Origin: Paracoccus alcaliphilus
GTDB lineage: Bacteria; Pseudomonadota; Alphaproteobacteria; Rhodobacterales; Rhodobacteraceae
Assembly (NCBI RefSeq): GCF_028553725.1
Contig: NZ_CP067124.1
Location: 1,932,001-1,996,000, forward strand
Length of the DNA: 64,000 nt
Reading direction: 5' to 3'
Shown: positions 18,065 through 27,116 of the stretch, one piece after another
How the letters are laid out: each line of letters opens with the position of its first letter
How positions within the stretch are numbered: position 1 is the stretch's first letter
Notes under the pieces: model-generated
Told to the model about the DNA's origin: nothing
The model's database searches: none
Seen by the model: only the letters and a program-made list of their open reading frames with translations
Made by a program: the position numbers and the translations under genes

Positions 18065-18802
18065 TCAGAAGCTGAACGAGAACTTGCGCACGATGCCCAG
18101 GCGGACCAGCGGCTGATCCTTGTCCTGCACAATGGGGGAATCGGCGGCGTCGCCGATCAGGCGGCCATATTGCACCTCGCCCAGAAGGGCGGTCGAATCG
18201 GTGATGGCATAGCGGGCCTCGAACTTCGCGGCTGCCGAGGTGAAGCCGCCGCCGGGCGTATATTCGTCGTAATCCGAGGCGGCGGATTGATCCGCCGTCA
18301 CGCCGAAATAGGTCTGGCTGAAGTCGGAATCACCGTAACCCAGCACAAGACCCGACCAGACGGTCAGCCGGTCATTCACATCGACGCGGTATCTGACGCC
18401 CAATTCGCCCGCGATGCCATCATGGCCGTCAAAGCCCTTGCGGGCCGCCGCATAGGCCGTCACCGGCCCGATGCCATAGCTGACCTTGCCGCCGACCTCA
18501 TAGGCGCGGTTGATATCGCCCAGCCCGGCCAGCGCCGCGTCATCGTCCTGATCGCGGCTGCCCAGCATACGCAGCGAGGGCGTGATCGACAGCCCCTGCC
18601 GGTCGCCGGTGCTGCTGTCGCCGAAATGGGCATTGCGCATGATCAGCCAGGGCGATGCCTCGCCATCATCCGAACCTGGGAACGAGGGGCCATAGCTGAC
18701 ACCGGCGCCCAGATCGAAAGAGAACGTATCCCCGCCCAGACCGAAATTCTGCGCGTGCAGCGGAGAAGCCAGAAGCACGAGGGCCAGAGCGAGTTTTTTC
18801 AT
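18065..18802 (-). CDS. MipA/OmpV family outer-membrane protein
   Basis: Predicted outer-membrane beta-barrel of 245 residues. A short Sec signal peptide (MKKLALALVLLASPLHAQ) is followed by alternating polar/hydrophobic strands rich in Gly, Tyr and Ser, for example FDLGAGVSYGPSFPGSDDG, typical of the family N-terminus, and it ends in Phe (RKFSFSF), the usual barrel-assembly signal. MipA/OmpV members have been linked to murein synthesis scaffolding and to small-molecule permeation. Start 18802 is the cleanest signal peptide; ATG 18808 (two residues longer) is equally possible, and no strong ribosome site decides. It is monocistronic on the minus strand between yheS and liv. Confidence 0.8.
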   Translation of the reverse strand: MKKLALALVLLASPLHAQNFGLGGDTFSFDLGAGVSYGPSFPGSDDGEASPWLIMRNAHFGDSSTGDRQGLSITPSLRMLGSRDQDDDAALAGLGDINRAYEVGGKVSYGIGPVTAYAAARKGFDGHDGIAGELGVRYRVDVNDRLTVWSGLVLGYGDSDFSQTYFGVTADQSAASDYDEYTPGGGFTSAAAKFEARYAITDSTALLGEVQYGRLIGDAADSPIVQDKDQPLVRLGIVRKFSFSF

Positions 18803-18935
18803 GGACATGACCCGGAATCGAAAGCTGGGGAATCGGTTGCGTTCAGATAGGGGAACGCGTCGTGTCAGGGCAACGGGGAAAATTCCGACCAAAAGACTTT
18901 GGGCCCGACAAGGGCAATCGCGCAACAGTTTCGCG

Positions 18936-20789
18936 TCATCCCTGTTCGGCCAGTTCCAGATTCTCCAGCGCGTTCATCCAGATGCTTTCGGCCCGCGACA
19001 TCGCCTCGACGGCTTCGGCATGTTTGCGGCCCCATTTTTCGGCCTCGGCCGGGTTCTGGTAAATCGTCGGATCGGCCAGTTTCAGATCCAGCTTTTCCAG
19101 CATCCCGGTCAGCTTCTGCACTCGTTCCTCGGCCCGGCGAACCTCGGCCCGCAGGCCCAGCAATTCGTCGCGGGCAGGACGGCGTGGCGCGGGTTTCGGG
19201 GCTGCGGGTTTTTCCGGTCTGGCCGCGGTATCGCCCGCCAGCAGGAAACGCCGGTAATCGTCCAGATCGCCCTCATAGGCGGTGACCGCGCCTTCATTCA
19301 CCAGCCACAGCCGGTCCGCGACCAGCCCCAGCAGATGCATGTCGTGGCTGACCAGAACCACGGCGCCGGTATAGTCGTTCAGCGCCTCGGACAGGGCCTC
19401 GCGGCTTTCGATGTCCAGGTGGTTGGTCGGTTCGTCCAGCACCAGCAGATGCGGCGCGTCGATGGTGGCGATCAGCAGCGACAGCCGCGCCTTCTGTCCG
19501 CCCGACAACTGCCCGACCTTCGTTTCCGCCTGCGCCTCCATCAACCCGAACCCGGCCAGCCGCGCGCGCAGCCGCGAGGGCGCCTCGTCGGGGCGAAGGC
19601 GGCGCACATGGTCCAGCGGGGTATCATTCAGATGCAGTTCATCCACCTGATGCTGGGCGAAATAACCCACGCGCAGCTTGCCGGATCGGGTGATCCGCCC
19701 CTCCATCGCCGCCAGCCGTTCGGCCAGCAGTTTCGACAGGGTGGACTTGCCCTGACCGTTGCGGCCCAGAAGGGCGATACGGTCATCCTGATCGATGCGC
19801 AGGTTCAGCCGATGCAGCACAGCGCGGCTGCCATAGCCCACGGACACCCCGTCCAGCGCCAGAATCGGCGGCGACAACTGTTCGGGCTGCGGAAAGCTGA
19901 AACGGTGTTTCGCGGCGTCCTGCGGGGCGGTGATCGGCTCCATCTTCGCCAGCATCTTGATGCGTGCCTGGGCCTGCCGCGCCTTGGTGGCCTTGGCGCG
20001 GAAACGGTCCACGAAGCTTTGCAGATGGGCGCGGCGTTCGGCCTGCTTTTTCGCCTCGGAGGCCAGCAGCGCGCGTTTTTCCGCCCGCATCCGCGCGAAA
20101 TCGTCATAACCGCCGGTATAGAGCGTCAGCCTGCGGTCCTCGACATGCAGGATGTGGCCAACGGCGCGGTTCAGCAGGTCGCGGTCATGGCTGATGATGA
20201 TGACCGTATGCGGATAACGCGCCAGATAGGTTTCCAGCCACAGCGCGCCCTCAAGGTCCAGATAGTTCGTCGGTTCGTCCAGCAGCAGCAGATCGGGTTG
20301 CGCGAACAGCACCCCGGCCAGCGCCACCCGCATCCGCCAGCCGCCCGAGAAATCGCTGGTCGGCCGCGCCTGATCCTCGGTCGAGAAACCAAGCCCGCCA
20401 AGGATCGAGGACGCCCGCGCCTCGGCCGACCATGCGTCGATATCGGCCAGCCTTGTCTGGACCTCGGCGATGCGGTGGGGGTCGGTGGCGGTGTGGCTTT
20501 CGGCCAACAGCGCGGCACGTTCCAGATCGGCGGCCAGCACCGTGTCCAGCACGGAACGATCGGTGCCCTGCGCCTCTTGCGCGACACCGCCGATGCGGGC
20601 GCGGGATGGCAGGGTGATGTCGCCGCCATCCAGCGACAGCTCGCCCCGGATCAGGCGAAACAGCGTCGTCTTGCCCGCGCCATTGGGGCCGACAAGGCCG
20701 ACCTTGTGCCCGTCGGGAATGGTGGCCGAGGCGTGTTCGAACAGCGGCCGACCCTGAATTGAATAACTGATATCATTGATGCGCAGCAT
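18936..20789 (-). CDS. yheS: ABC-F family ATPase, YheS-like
   Basis: Soluble twin-ATPase protein of 617 residues without membrane segments; ABC-F proteins bind the ribosome and modulate translation. Two cassettes: Walker A GPNGAGKTTLF with signature SDFSGGWRMR and Walker B LLLDEPTNYLDLEGALWLE, then Walker A GRNGQGKSTLSKLL with LSGGQKARLSLL and VLDEPTNHLDIES. The linker holds VDRFRAKATKARQAQARIKML, which, with LGFSTEDQARPTSDFSGGW, matches YheS more closely than Uup or EttA. The C-terminus is a charged coiled coil (about 545-617). Start 20789 (MLRINDISYSI) is chosen over one 6 codons upstream by family alignment; the ribosome site is weak. Confidence 0.88.
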   Translation of the reverse strand: MLRINDISYSIQGRPLFEHASATIPDGHKVGLVGPNGAGKTTLFRLIRGELSLDGGDITLPSRARIGGVAQEAQGTDRSVLDTVLAADLERAALLAESHTATDPHRIAEVQTRLADIDAWSAEARASSILGGLGFSTEDQARPTSDFSGGWRMRVALAGVLFAQPDLLLLDEPTNYLDLEGALWLETYLARYPHTVIIISHDRDLLNRAVGHILHVEDRRLTLYTGGYDDFARMRAEKRALLASEAKKQAERRAHLQSFVDRFRAKATKARQAQARIKMLAKMEPITAPQDAAKHRFSFPQPEQLSPPILALDGVSVGYGSRAVLHRLNLRIDQDDRIALLGRNGQGKSTLSKLLAERLAAMEGRITRSGKLRVGYFAQHQVDELHLNDTPLDHVRRLRPDEAPSRLRARLAGFGLMEAQAETKVGQLSGGQKARLSLLIATIDAPHLLVLDEPTNHLDIESREALSEALNDYTGAVVLVSHDMHLLGLVADRLWLVNEGAVTAYEGDLDDYRRFLLAGDTAARPEKPAAPKPAPRRPARDELLGLRAEVRRAEERVQKLTGMLEKLDLKLADPTIYQNPAEAEKWGRKHAEAVEAMSRAESIWMNALENLELAEQG

Positions 20790-20849
20790 ATGCGCGGCAT
20801 GGCGCAAGCGGGCGGGCAGGTCAATGGGGCAACGAGGATGAACGGGACG

Positions 20850-20876
20850 GCAAACGCCCCGCAGCGGGGCGTTTGC
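20850..20876 (-). terminator. Strong hairpin terminator after trpS
   Basis: A 12-bp perfect stem (GCAAACGCCCCG / CGGGGCGTTTGC) around a CAG/CTG loop, 9 bases after the trpS stop. The T-run is limited to the stem end. It lies between trpS and yheS, both on the minus strand. Confidence 0.7.
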
Positions 20877-20884
20877 GCAGGCGG

Positions 20885-21919
20885 TCAGGGACGAGAGCGC
20901 AGCAGGCCCATGATTTCCTTGGTGCTCTCAAGGATCGGGGTCGCGACCTCATCGGCGCGGACGGCGCCCTGACCAAGGATGCGGTCGATTTCCGCCGGGT
21001 CGGCCATATATTCGCCCATCCGCCGGCTGATCGGTTCCAGCGCCGCGACCGCCACATCGGCCAGCGCGGGCTTGAAGGCGCCGAAGCCCTGACCCTCGAA
21101 CCGGGCCAGCACCTGATCGGGGGTCTCATCCGACAGGGCGGCGTGGATATTGACCAGATTGCGCGCCTCGGGACGATCCTTCAGGCCCTCGATGCTGCCG
21201 GGCAGGGGTTCGGCATCGGTGCGGGCCTTGCGGATTTTCTGCGCGATGGTGTCGGCATCGTCGGTCAGGTTGATGCGGCTGGCATCCGAAGGGTCGGATT
21301 TCGACATCTTCTTCGAACCGTCGCGCAGGGACATGACGCGGGTCGCCACGCCCTCGATCAGCGGTTCGGTCAGCGGGAAATGCTCGGTCTGGTAATCGTG
21401 GTTGAACTTGGCGGCGATGTCGCGGGTCAGTTCCAGATGCTGCTTCTGATCCTCGCCCACCGGCACGGCGGTTGCCTGATAGGTCAAGATATCCGCGGCC
21501 ATCAGCGCCGGATAGGCCAGAAGGCCAAGGCTGGAATTCTCGCTGTTCTTGCCGGCCTTGTCCTTGAACTGGGTCATCCGATACATCCAGCCGACGCGGG
21601 CCACGGTGTTGAACAGCCACGCCATTTCGGCATGGGCGGAAACCTGGCTCTGGTTGAACAGGATCGACTGTGCGGGATCGACGCCCGAGGCCATGAAGGC
21701 CGCTGCCCCCTCGCGGATATTGCGGCGCAGGGTTTCGGGGTCCTGCCAGACGGTGATCGCGTGCAGATCGACGAGACAATAGATGGTCTCGGCCCCCTGA
21801 CCCTGAAGCGCGGCGAAACGCTTCAGCGCGCCAAGATAGTTGCCAAGTGTCAGCCCGCCCGAGGGCTGGATGCCCGAGAAGATACGGGGGGTGAAAACGG
21901 TCTTGCTGGTCTCGTTCAT
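20885..21919 (-). CDS. trpS: Tryptophan--tRNA ligase
   Basis: Class I aminoacyl-tRNA synthetase charging tRNA-Trp, 344 residues, normal length. The HIGH-type motif is in [18 protein letters not shown] and the KMSKS loop is [13 protein letters not shown]. Other TrpS landmarks are [29 protein letters not shown] and [13 protein letters not shown] 21919 follows AGG at a suitable distance; a TTG two codons upstream is less likely. It is divergent from the rhomboid-like gene (75-base gap) and ends at a strong hairpin. Confidence 0.97.
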   Translation of the reverse strand: MNETSKTVFTPRIFSGIQPSGGLTLGNYLGALKRFAALQGQGAETIYCLVDLHAITVWQDPETLRRNIREGAAAFMASGVDPAQSILFNQSQVSAHAEMAWLFNTVARVGWMYRMTQFKDKAGKNSENSSLGLLAYPALMAADILTYQATAVPVGEDQKQHLELTRDIAAKFNHDYQTEHFPLTEPLIEGVATRVMSLRDGSKKMSKSDPSDASRINLTDDADTIAQKIRKARTDAEPLPGSIEGLKDRPEARNLVNIHAALSDETPDQVLARFEGQGFGAFKPALADVAVAALEPISRRMGEYMADPAEIDRILGQGAVRADEVATPILESTKEIMGLLRSRP

Positions 21920-21994
21920 ATCCAACCTGCTTGGATTTTGGTCCCTGCTGGCTTAGCCCTTGGCCGCATGGATCGCAACCGGGAAGGACAGCCG

Positions 21995-22696
21995 ATGAAT
22001 CACGCCACCCATGAGACGCCGATCAATCCGCTGCCGCCGGTGGTCTGGATGCTGGCCTTGCCCGTCATCGCAGCCGAGGCGGTCTTTGCGCTGGGGCAGG
22101 CCGGTCTGGTGGGGGGCGCGGACGGGATCGGGCTGCGGCTGTCGGCCGTCGGGCAGGCGGCCTATCTGCCCGATGCGCTGCCCTGGATGGTGCGCACCGG
22201 GCAGTTCGACCCGATGCTGGCGCTGCGGCTGCTGACCTATCCCTTCGTGCATATGTCGCTGACCCATGCGCTGTTCGTTCTGGTGTTCTTGCTGGCGCTG
22301 GGAAACATGGTTGCCCGCATGTTCCGCCCGGTAGCGTTGCTGGTGCTGTTCTTCGGATCGGCCATCGGTGGCGCGCTGGTCTATACGGCGCTGTCGCTGT
22401 GGTTGCCGGGTCAGGCGATGCCGCTGATCGGCGGCTATCCGGCGGTCTATGGGCTGATCGGGGCATTCACCTTCGTGCTGTGGACCCGGCTGGAGCAGAT
22501 GCAGGGCAACCGCATGCGGGCCTTCACGCTGATCGGGCTGTTGATGCTGTTCCAGCTGACCTTCGCGATCCTGTTCGGCGGGATGGGCTATGGCTGGCTG
22601 GCCGAGATCGCCGGATTCGCGACCGGGTTCTGTCTGAGCTTCGTGCTGGTGGATGGCGGGGTGGCGCGGGTTCTGCGTCAGATACGGCAGCGTTGA
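21995..22696 (+). CDS. Rhomboid-fold membrane protein lacking catalytic Ser and His (pseudoprotease)
   Basis: 233-residue integral membrane protein with about six hydrophobic segments. Rhomboid topology signs are YPFVHMSLTHALFVLVFLLALGNMVARMF (the L1/TM2 region with the family His and Asn) and a Gly-rich TM4. In active rhomboids TM4 carries GxSG-A-[FVI]-[FY]-G; here the line reads GGYPAVYGLIGAF, with Tyr148 in place of the Ser. In TM6 the catalytic His (usual H-[LIV]-G-G) is replaced by Glu204 in LAEIAGFATGF. It is therefore unlikely to cleave peptides and may act like iRhoms or derlins in binding membrane proteins. ATG 21995 has GGAAGG 8 bases upstream. Confidence 0.8.
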   Translation: MNHATHETPINPLPPVVWMLALPVIAAEAVFALGQAGLVGGADGIGLRLSAVGQAAYLPDALPWMVRTGQFDPMLALRLLTYPFVHMSLTHALFVLVFLLALGNMVARMFRPVALLVLFFGSAIGGALVYTALSLWLPGQAMPLIGGYPAVYGLIGAFTFVLWTRLEQMQGNRMRAFTLIGLLMLFQLTFAILFGGMGYGWLAEIAGFATGFCLSFVLVDGGVARVLRQIRQR

Positions 22697-22722
22697 GGGC
22701 GTGATGCGTGGAGGGGGGATCC

Positions 22723-22768
22723 GTGGGGGCGCTGCCCCCACACCCCCGAGGTATTTTTAAGGAGTGCG
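22723..22768 (-). repeat. Intergenic element, copy C (short form)
   Basis: Read on the minus strand: AAAAATACCTCGGGGG followed by GTGGGGGC-AGC-GCCCCCAC, an 8-bp perfect hairpin. It matches copies A (42071) and B (45971) in the AAATA..C-CGGGGG lead and the final GGGGGC hairpin but lacks the variable middle stem. It lies between the convergent rhomboid-like and murJ genes, in murJ orientation, and may end both transcripts. Confidence 0.6.
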
Positions 22769-22780
22769 AGGGGGGCGAGG

Positions 22781-24313
22781 TCAGCCCTTGCGGCGGATGG
22801 CGGTTTTCAGTTCGGACAAGCGATAGGCGCCGGTGGCGAAGCTGAGGGCGAAATAGATCGCGGCGCCGCCCAGAACCAGCAGGGTGAGTTCGGGGATGCG
22901 GGCCATGCCGCTGGCGCGGGTCCAGTCCAGCATGAACCACAGCGCGACGGCCATCAGGGCGGCGGCCAGCGTGATGCGCGGCGCGGTGCGGCGCAGGCGT
23001 TGATCGGCGCGGGCGGCCTGACCCATCTGTCTTGTGCCCCACCACAGCTGCGCCACCATCGTCCAGGCGGCGATCGTGGTGCCGATGGCGGCGGCCAGAA
23101 AGCCGATGAAGGACATCAGCCCCAGCGCCAGCACCGCATTCACCACCATCGACCAGAGCGCGAAGCGGAACGGGGTTTTTGTATCCTCGCGCGCGAAATA
23201 GAGCGGTTGCAGGATCTTTTGCAGCACGAAGGCGGGCAAACCCAGCGCATAGACCAGCAGCGCGCGGGCCGTCTGGGTGGTGTCATGGGCGGTGAATTCG
23301 CCGCGCTCGAACAGGGCGGCGACCATCGGCTGGGCGATGATGGCGATGGCGAAGGCGGCGGGCAGGGTCAGGAACAGCCCGAATTCGGTCGCCCGGCTAT
23401 AGGCGGTCTGGCCGCCCTGATCGTCCCCGGCCTTGAGGCGGCGGGCCAGTTCGGGCAGCAGCACCACCGCCACCGCCGCGCCGACGATGCCGAGCGGCAG
23501 CTGGTAAAGGCGGTCGGAGTAATAGAGCCATGAGTTCGCGCCCTCGAAATGGCTGCCGACCTGACGGCCGACGAGCAGGTTGATCTGCACCACGCCACCC
23601 GCGAAGGCGGCGGGCAGGGCGATGGCCAGCAGGCGGCGCATGTCCGGGGTCAGGCGCGGGCGGCGCGGCCGGAACGTCCAGCCGGTGCGATGGGCGTCCC
23701 ACCAGACCAGCGCAAGCTGGGCGATCCCGGTGATCGGCGTGGCCCATGCCAGCGCCAGCCCGATATCCCAGCCCTGCCATTTCGCCAGTCCCATCGCCGC
23801 CAGAAACAGCAGGTTCAGCAGGACCGGCGCGGCGGCGGCGGCGGTGAAGCGGCCGTTGGCGTTCAGCACGCCCGAGATCATCGAGGCCAGCGAGATCAGC
23901 AGGATATAGGGGAATGTGATGCGCCCGTATTCGACCGCCATGTCGAAACGTTCGTCGCCCGCATAGCCCGAGGCCATCATCCAGACCAGCACCGGCATGA
24001 AGATCATCGCCACGCCCGTCAGGATCATCAGCAGCATGAACAGGCCGGAAAACGCCTCGTTTGCGAAACGCTGCGCATCCTGCCGGTCCTCCAGCTTTTT
24101 CGAGAAGAGCGGCACGAAGGCGGTGTTGAACGCGCCTTCGGCGAAAAAGCGGCGGAACATGTTGGGCAGCGCCAGCGCCACGACGAAGGCATCGGCCATG
24201 CCGCCGGTGCCCAGCCAGCGGGCCATCAGGATGTCGCGCAGAAATCCTGTCAGGCGCGAAATGAAGGTCCAGCTTCCGACCGAGAGGAAGCCGCGCAGCA
24301 GTCCGGATTTCAT
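22781..24313 (-). CDS. murJ: Lipid II flippase MurJ
   Basis: Polytopic MOP-family flippase that moves lipid II to the periplasmic face for peptidoglycan synthesis. 510 residues and about 14 hydrophobic helices. Typical elements: GSWTFISRLTGFLRDILMARWLG at the N-terminus, DAFVVALALPNMFRRFFAEGAFNTAFVPLF (the MurJ signature with the key Arg residues), and GGVVQINLLVGRQVGSHFEG with YYSDRLYQLPLGIVG in the middle. The stop is preceded by a basic tail (KTAIRRKG). It starts 8 bases after glnD, so the two share a transcript, an arrangement seen in other alphaproteobacteria. Confidence 0.96.
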   Translation of the reverse strand: MKSGLLRGFLSVGSWTFISRLTGFLRDILMARWLGTGGMADAFVVALALPNMFRRFFAEGAFNTAFVPLFSKKLEDRQDAQRFANEAFSGLFMLLMILTGVAMIFMPVLVWMMASGYAGDERFDMAVEYGRITFPYILLISLASMISGVLNANGRFTAAAAAPVLLNLLFLAAMGLAKWQGWDIGLALAWATPITGIAQLALVWWDAHRTGWTFRPRRPRLTPDMRRLLAIALPAAFAGGVVQINLLVGRQVGSHFEGANSWLYYSDRLYQLPLGIVGAAVAVVLLPELARRLKAGDDQGGQTAYSRATEFGLFLTLPAAFAIAIIAQPMVAALFERGEFTAHDTTQTARALLVYALGLPAFVLQKILQPLYFAREDTKTPFRFALWSMVVNAVLALGLMSFIGFLAAAIGTTIAAWTMVAQLWWGTRQMGQAARADQRLRRTAPRITLAAALMAVALWFMLDWTRASGMARIPELTLLVLGGAAIYFALSFATGAYRLSELKTAIRRKG

Positions 24314-24321
24314 GGCCTGTC

Positions 24322-27105
24322 TTATTCCTCTGCCCGTCTTGCGCCGTCGGTGATGGCCTTGCGCAGCTTGCGCTCGAGCGTTTCCCGTTTCGAGTCGCTG
24401 TGCAGCTTCAGCCCGAACATGTCCTTGACATAAAAGCTGTCAACCACCTGCGCGCCGAAGGTCGCGATCACGGCGCTGACGATCTGGATGTGATTGGCCG
24501 CCATCACCCGCGTCAAGTCATAGAGCAGGCCGGGGCGGTCGCGGGTATCGACCTCGATGATGGTATAGATGTCGCTGCCTTCATTGTCGAAGGTGACATG
24601 GGTGGGAAAGCGGAATTCACGCACACGCTTGCGGGGCTTGTCGCGGGTCGCGAAGGCCTCGCGCGCGACGATATCGCCGTTCAGCGTGCGCAGGATGGTC
24701 TGGCGCAGACGGGGCAGGCGATCCTCGGCATAGGGGCGGCCCTCGGCATCCTGCACCCAGAACACCGCCGTCGCATAGCCGTCGCGCGTGGTATAGGTGC
24801 GGGCATCGACGACATTCGCGCCCATCAGCGTCAGCGCCCCGGCAAGCCGCGAGAAGATGCCGGGATGGTCCGACAGCACGAAGGCGGCGCGGGTCGCGTC
24901 GCGGTCGATATCGGGATGCAGGTCGATGCGGATCTCGTCGGCGCTGATGCCGCGCAGCAGTTCGGCGAAGACGGCATGGGTCTCGGTCGGAAGGCCGCTC
25001 CAGTAATTGTCGTAATGGCGGCCCAGTTCGGCGCGGATGACCTTGGCCTCCCATCCCCGCGCGATCAGCAGATGGCGCAGCGCGCGCTTGGCATCGGCCT
25101 GACGGCGGTCGCGGTTCAGCTCTTCCAGCCCGTTTTCCAGAACCTGCGCGGTCTCGGTATGCAGCTTGCGCAGCAGCGCGGCCTTCCAGTTGTTCCATGT
25201 GCCGGGGCCGACGCCGCGAATGTCGCAGACCGTCAGCACCAGCAGCATGTCCAGCCGCCTGCGCGTCCTGACCGCCTTGGCGAAGTCGCGCAGCGTGCGC
25301 GGGTCCGAGATGTCGCGCTTCTGCGCCACGTCCGACATCAGCAGGTGGTTGCGCACCAGCCATTCGACGGTCTCGACCTCGTCCTGCGCCAGACCGAAGC
25401 GGATGGCGATGCGCCGCGCGATATGGGCGCCAAGGATCGAGTGATCCTCGGGGCGGCCCTTGCCGATATCATGCAGCAGCGTGGCCAGATACAGCACCTT
25501 GCGGTTGATCCCCGTTTCCATGATCCCGCTGGACAGGGGCAGGTCTTCGGGATGTTCGCCGCGTTCGATCTCGGCCAGCGCGGCCACGCATTGGATCGAA
25601 TGTTCGTCCACGGTGTAGTGGTGATACATGTTGAACTGCATCATCGCCACGACGGGTTCGAATTCGGGGATGAAGGCGGCCAGCACGCCCAGTTCGTTCA
25701 TGCGGCGCAGGCTGCGTTCGGGATTGCCGTGTTTCAGCAGCAGGTCGATGAAGATCCGCGTCGCCTCGGGGCTGGCGCGCATCTCGTCGTCGATCAGGTC
25801 CAGATTGGCGGCGACAAGGCGCATGGCGTCGGGATGAATCAGAATGCCGGTGCGCAGCGCCTCTTCGAACAGGCGCAGGATGTTCAGCGGGTCCTTCAGG
25901 AATTCGGCATCATCGGCCACCGCCAGCCGCCCGCGCAGATCGACGAAACCGGCCCGCATCTTGCGGCGGCGGCGGAACAGGCGGCCCAGAAAGGGCGCGG
26001 TGCGGACATGGCGCGATTCCAGCTCGGTCAGGAATACGCGGGTCAGCTCGCCCACGCGGGTGGCGTGGCGGAAATAGTCCTGCATGAAATATTCGACGCC
26101 GCGACGGGCACGGGCATCGGCATAGCCCATGCGGCGGGCGACCTCGACCTGCATGTCGAAGGACAGCACATCGACAGGGCGGCGCGCGATCAGATGCAGA
26201 TGGCAGCGCACCGCCCAAAGGAAATCCTCGGCCTGCCAGAAGGCCAGATGCTCGTCGCGGCTGAAAACGCCCAGATCGACCAGTTCCTGCGCCCGGTCCA
26301 CCCGGTGGATGTATTTCGCGATCCAATAGAGCGTCTGCAGATCGCGCAGGCCGCCCTTGCCCTCCTTGACATTGGGCTCCAGCACATAGCGCTGCCCGCC
26401 CTGCCGCTTGTGACGGTTCGAGCGTTCCTTCAGCTTGGCCTCGATGAATTCGGGGATGGTCTTCGAGAAAAGCTCGTTCCACAGCCGGTCGCGCAGTTCC
26501 TCGGCCAGCGGCGCATGGCCGGTGACCAGCCGGTGTTCCACCAAAGAGGTGCGGATGGTGATGTCCTCGGCCCCCAGACGCAGGCAATCGTCGATGCTGC
26601 GGATCGAATGGCCGATCTTCAGGTTCAGATCCCACATCATGTAGAGCATCGATTCGACCACGCTTTCGGCCCAGGGCGTGATCTTCCAGGGCGTCAGGAA
26701 CAGCAGGTCGATATCGGAAGACGGCGCCATCTCGGCGCGGCCATAGCCGCCGACGGCCAGCACCGCCAGCCGCTCGGTCTCGGACACGCTGTACTGCGGA
26801 TGCAGCCGGGTGGTTGCGACATGGTAAAGCGTGCTGACAATGGCATCGGTCAGCGTGGCGATGGCGCGCACGGTCTCGCGCGCGGCACGGGGATGGGTGG
26901 CGAAACCGGTCTCGATCGCGGCCATCCCGGAGGCGCGGGCCTCGGCCAGCAGCGCGACGGTGGCGCTGCGGATCTCGCGCGGCTCAGCCAGCGGGGCGAT
27001 ATGGGCATCGACCCGGGCCAGCAGGGCATCGGCATCGAAGAGGGCGTCAGGGACGGGCGCCCCGGGCATGGCCGGGGCGCTGGGGAGGGGTTGTTCCGTG
27101 GTCAT
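24322..27105 (-). CDS. glnD: Bifunctional PII uridylyltransferase / uridylyl-removing enzyme
   Basis: Nitrogen-status sensor that adds UMP to PII proteins when glutamine is low and removes it when glutamine is high. 927 residues, normal length. Domains in order: nucleotidyltransferase with VGGYGRAEMAPSSDIDLLFLTPW (about 110-140), a linker with NVKEGKGGLRDLQTLYWIAKY, an HD hydrolase domain with LATLLHDIGKGRPEDHSILG (about 500-525), and two C-terminal ACT domains (about 730-800 and 845-920) that bind glutamine. Both catalytic motifs are intact. The upstream LpoA-like gene is on the same strand with an 11-base gap. Confidence 0.97.
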   Translation of the reverse strand: MTTEQPLPSAPAMPGAPVPDALFDADALLARVDAHIAPLAEPREIRSATVALLAEARASGMAAIETGFATHPRAARETVRAIATLTDAIVSTLYHVATTRLHPQYSVSETERLAVLAVGGYGRAEMAPSSDIDLLFLTPWKITPWAESVVESMLYMMWDLNLKIGHSIRSIDDCLRLGAEDITIRTSLVEHRLVTGHAPLAEELRDRLWNELFSKTIPEFIEAKLKERSNRHKRQGGQRYVLEPNVKEGKGGLRDLQTLYWIAKYIHRVDRAQELVDLGVFSRDEHLAFWQAEDFLWAVRCHLHLIARRPVDVLSFDMQVEVARRMGYADARARRGVEYFMQDYFRHATRVGELTRVFLTELESRHVRTAPFLGRLFRRRRKMRAGFVDLRGRLAVADDAEFLKDPLNILRLFEEALRTGILIHPDAMRLVAANLDLIDDEMRASPEATRIFIDLLLKHGNPERSLRRMNELGVLAAFIPEFEPVVAMMQFNMYHHYTVDEHSIQCVAALAEIERGEHPEDLPLSSGIMETGINRKVLYLATLLHDIGKGRPEDHSILGAHIARRIAIRFGLAQDEVETVEWLVRNHLLMSDVAQKRDISDPRTLRDFAKAVRTRRRLDMLLVLTVCDIRGVGPGTWNNWKAALLRKLHTETAQVLENGLEELNRDRRQADAKRALRHLLIARGWEAKVIRAELGRHYDNYWSGLPTETHAVFAELLRGISADEIRIDLHPDIDRDATRAAFVLSDHPGIFSRLAGALTLMGANVVDARTYTTRDGYATAVFWVQDAEGRPYAEDRLPRLRQTILRTLNGDIVAREAFATRDKPRKRVREFRFPTHVTFDNEGSDIYTIIEVDTRDRPGLLYDLTRVMAANHIQIVSAVIATFGAQVVDSFYVKDMFGLKLHSDSKRETLERKLRKAITDGARRAEE

Positions 27106-27116
27106 TCGTGCCTTGC

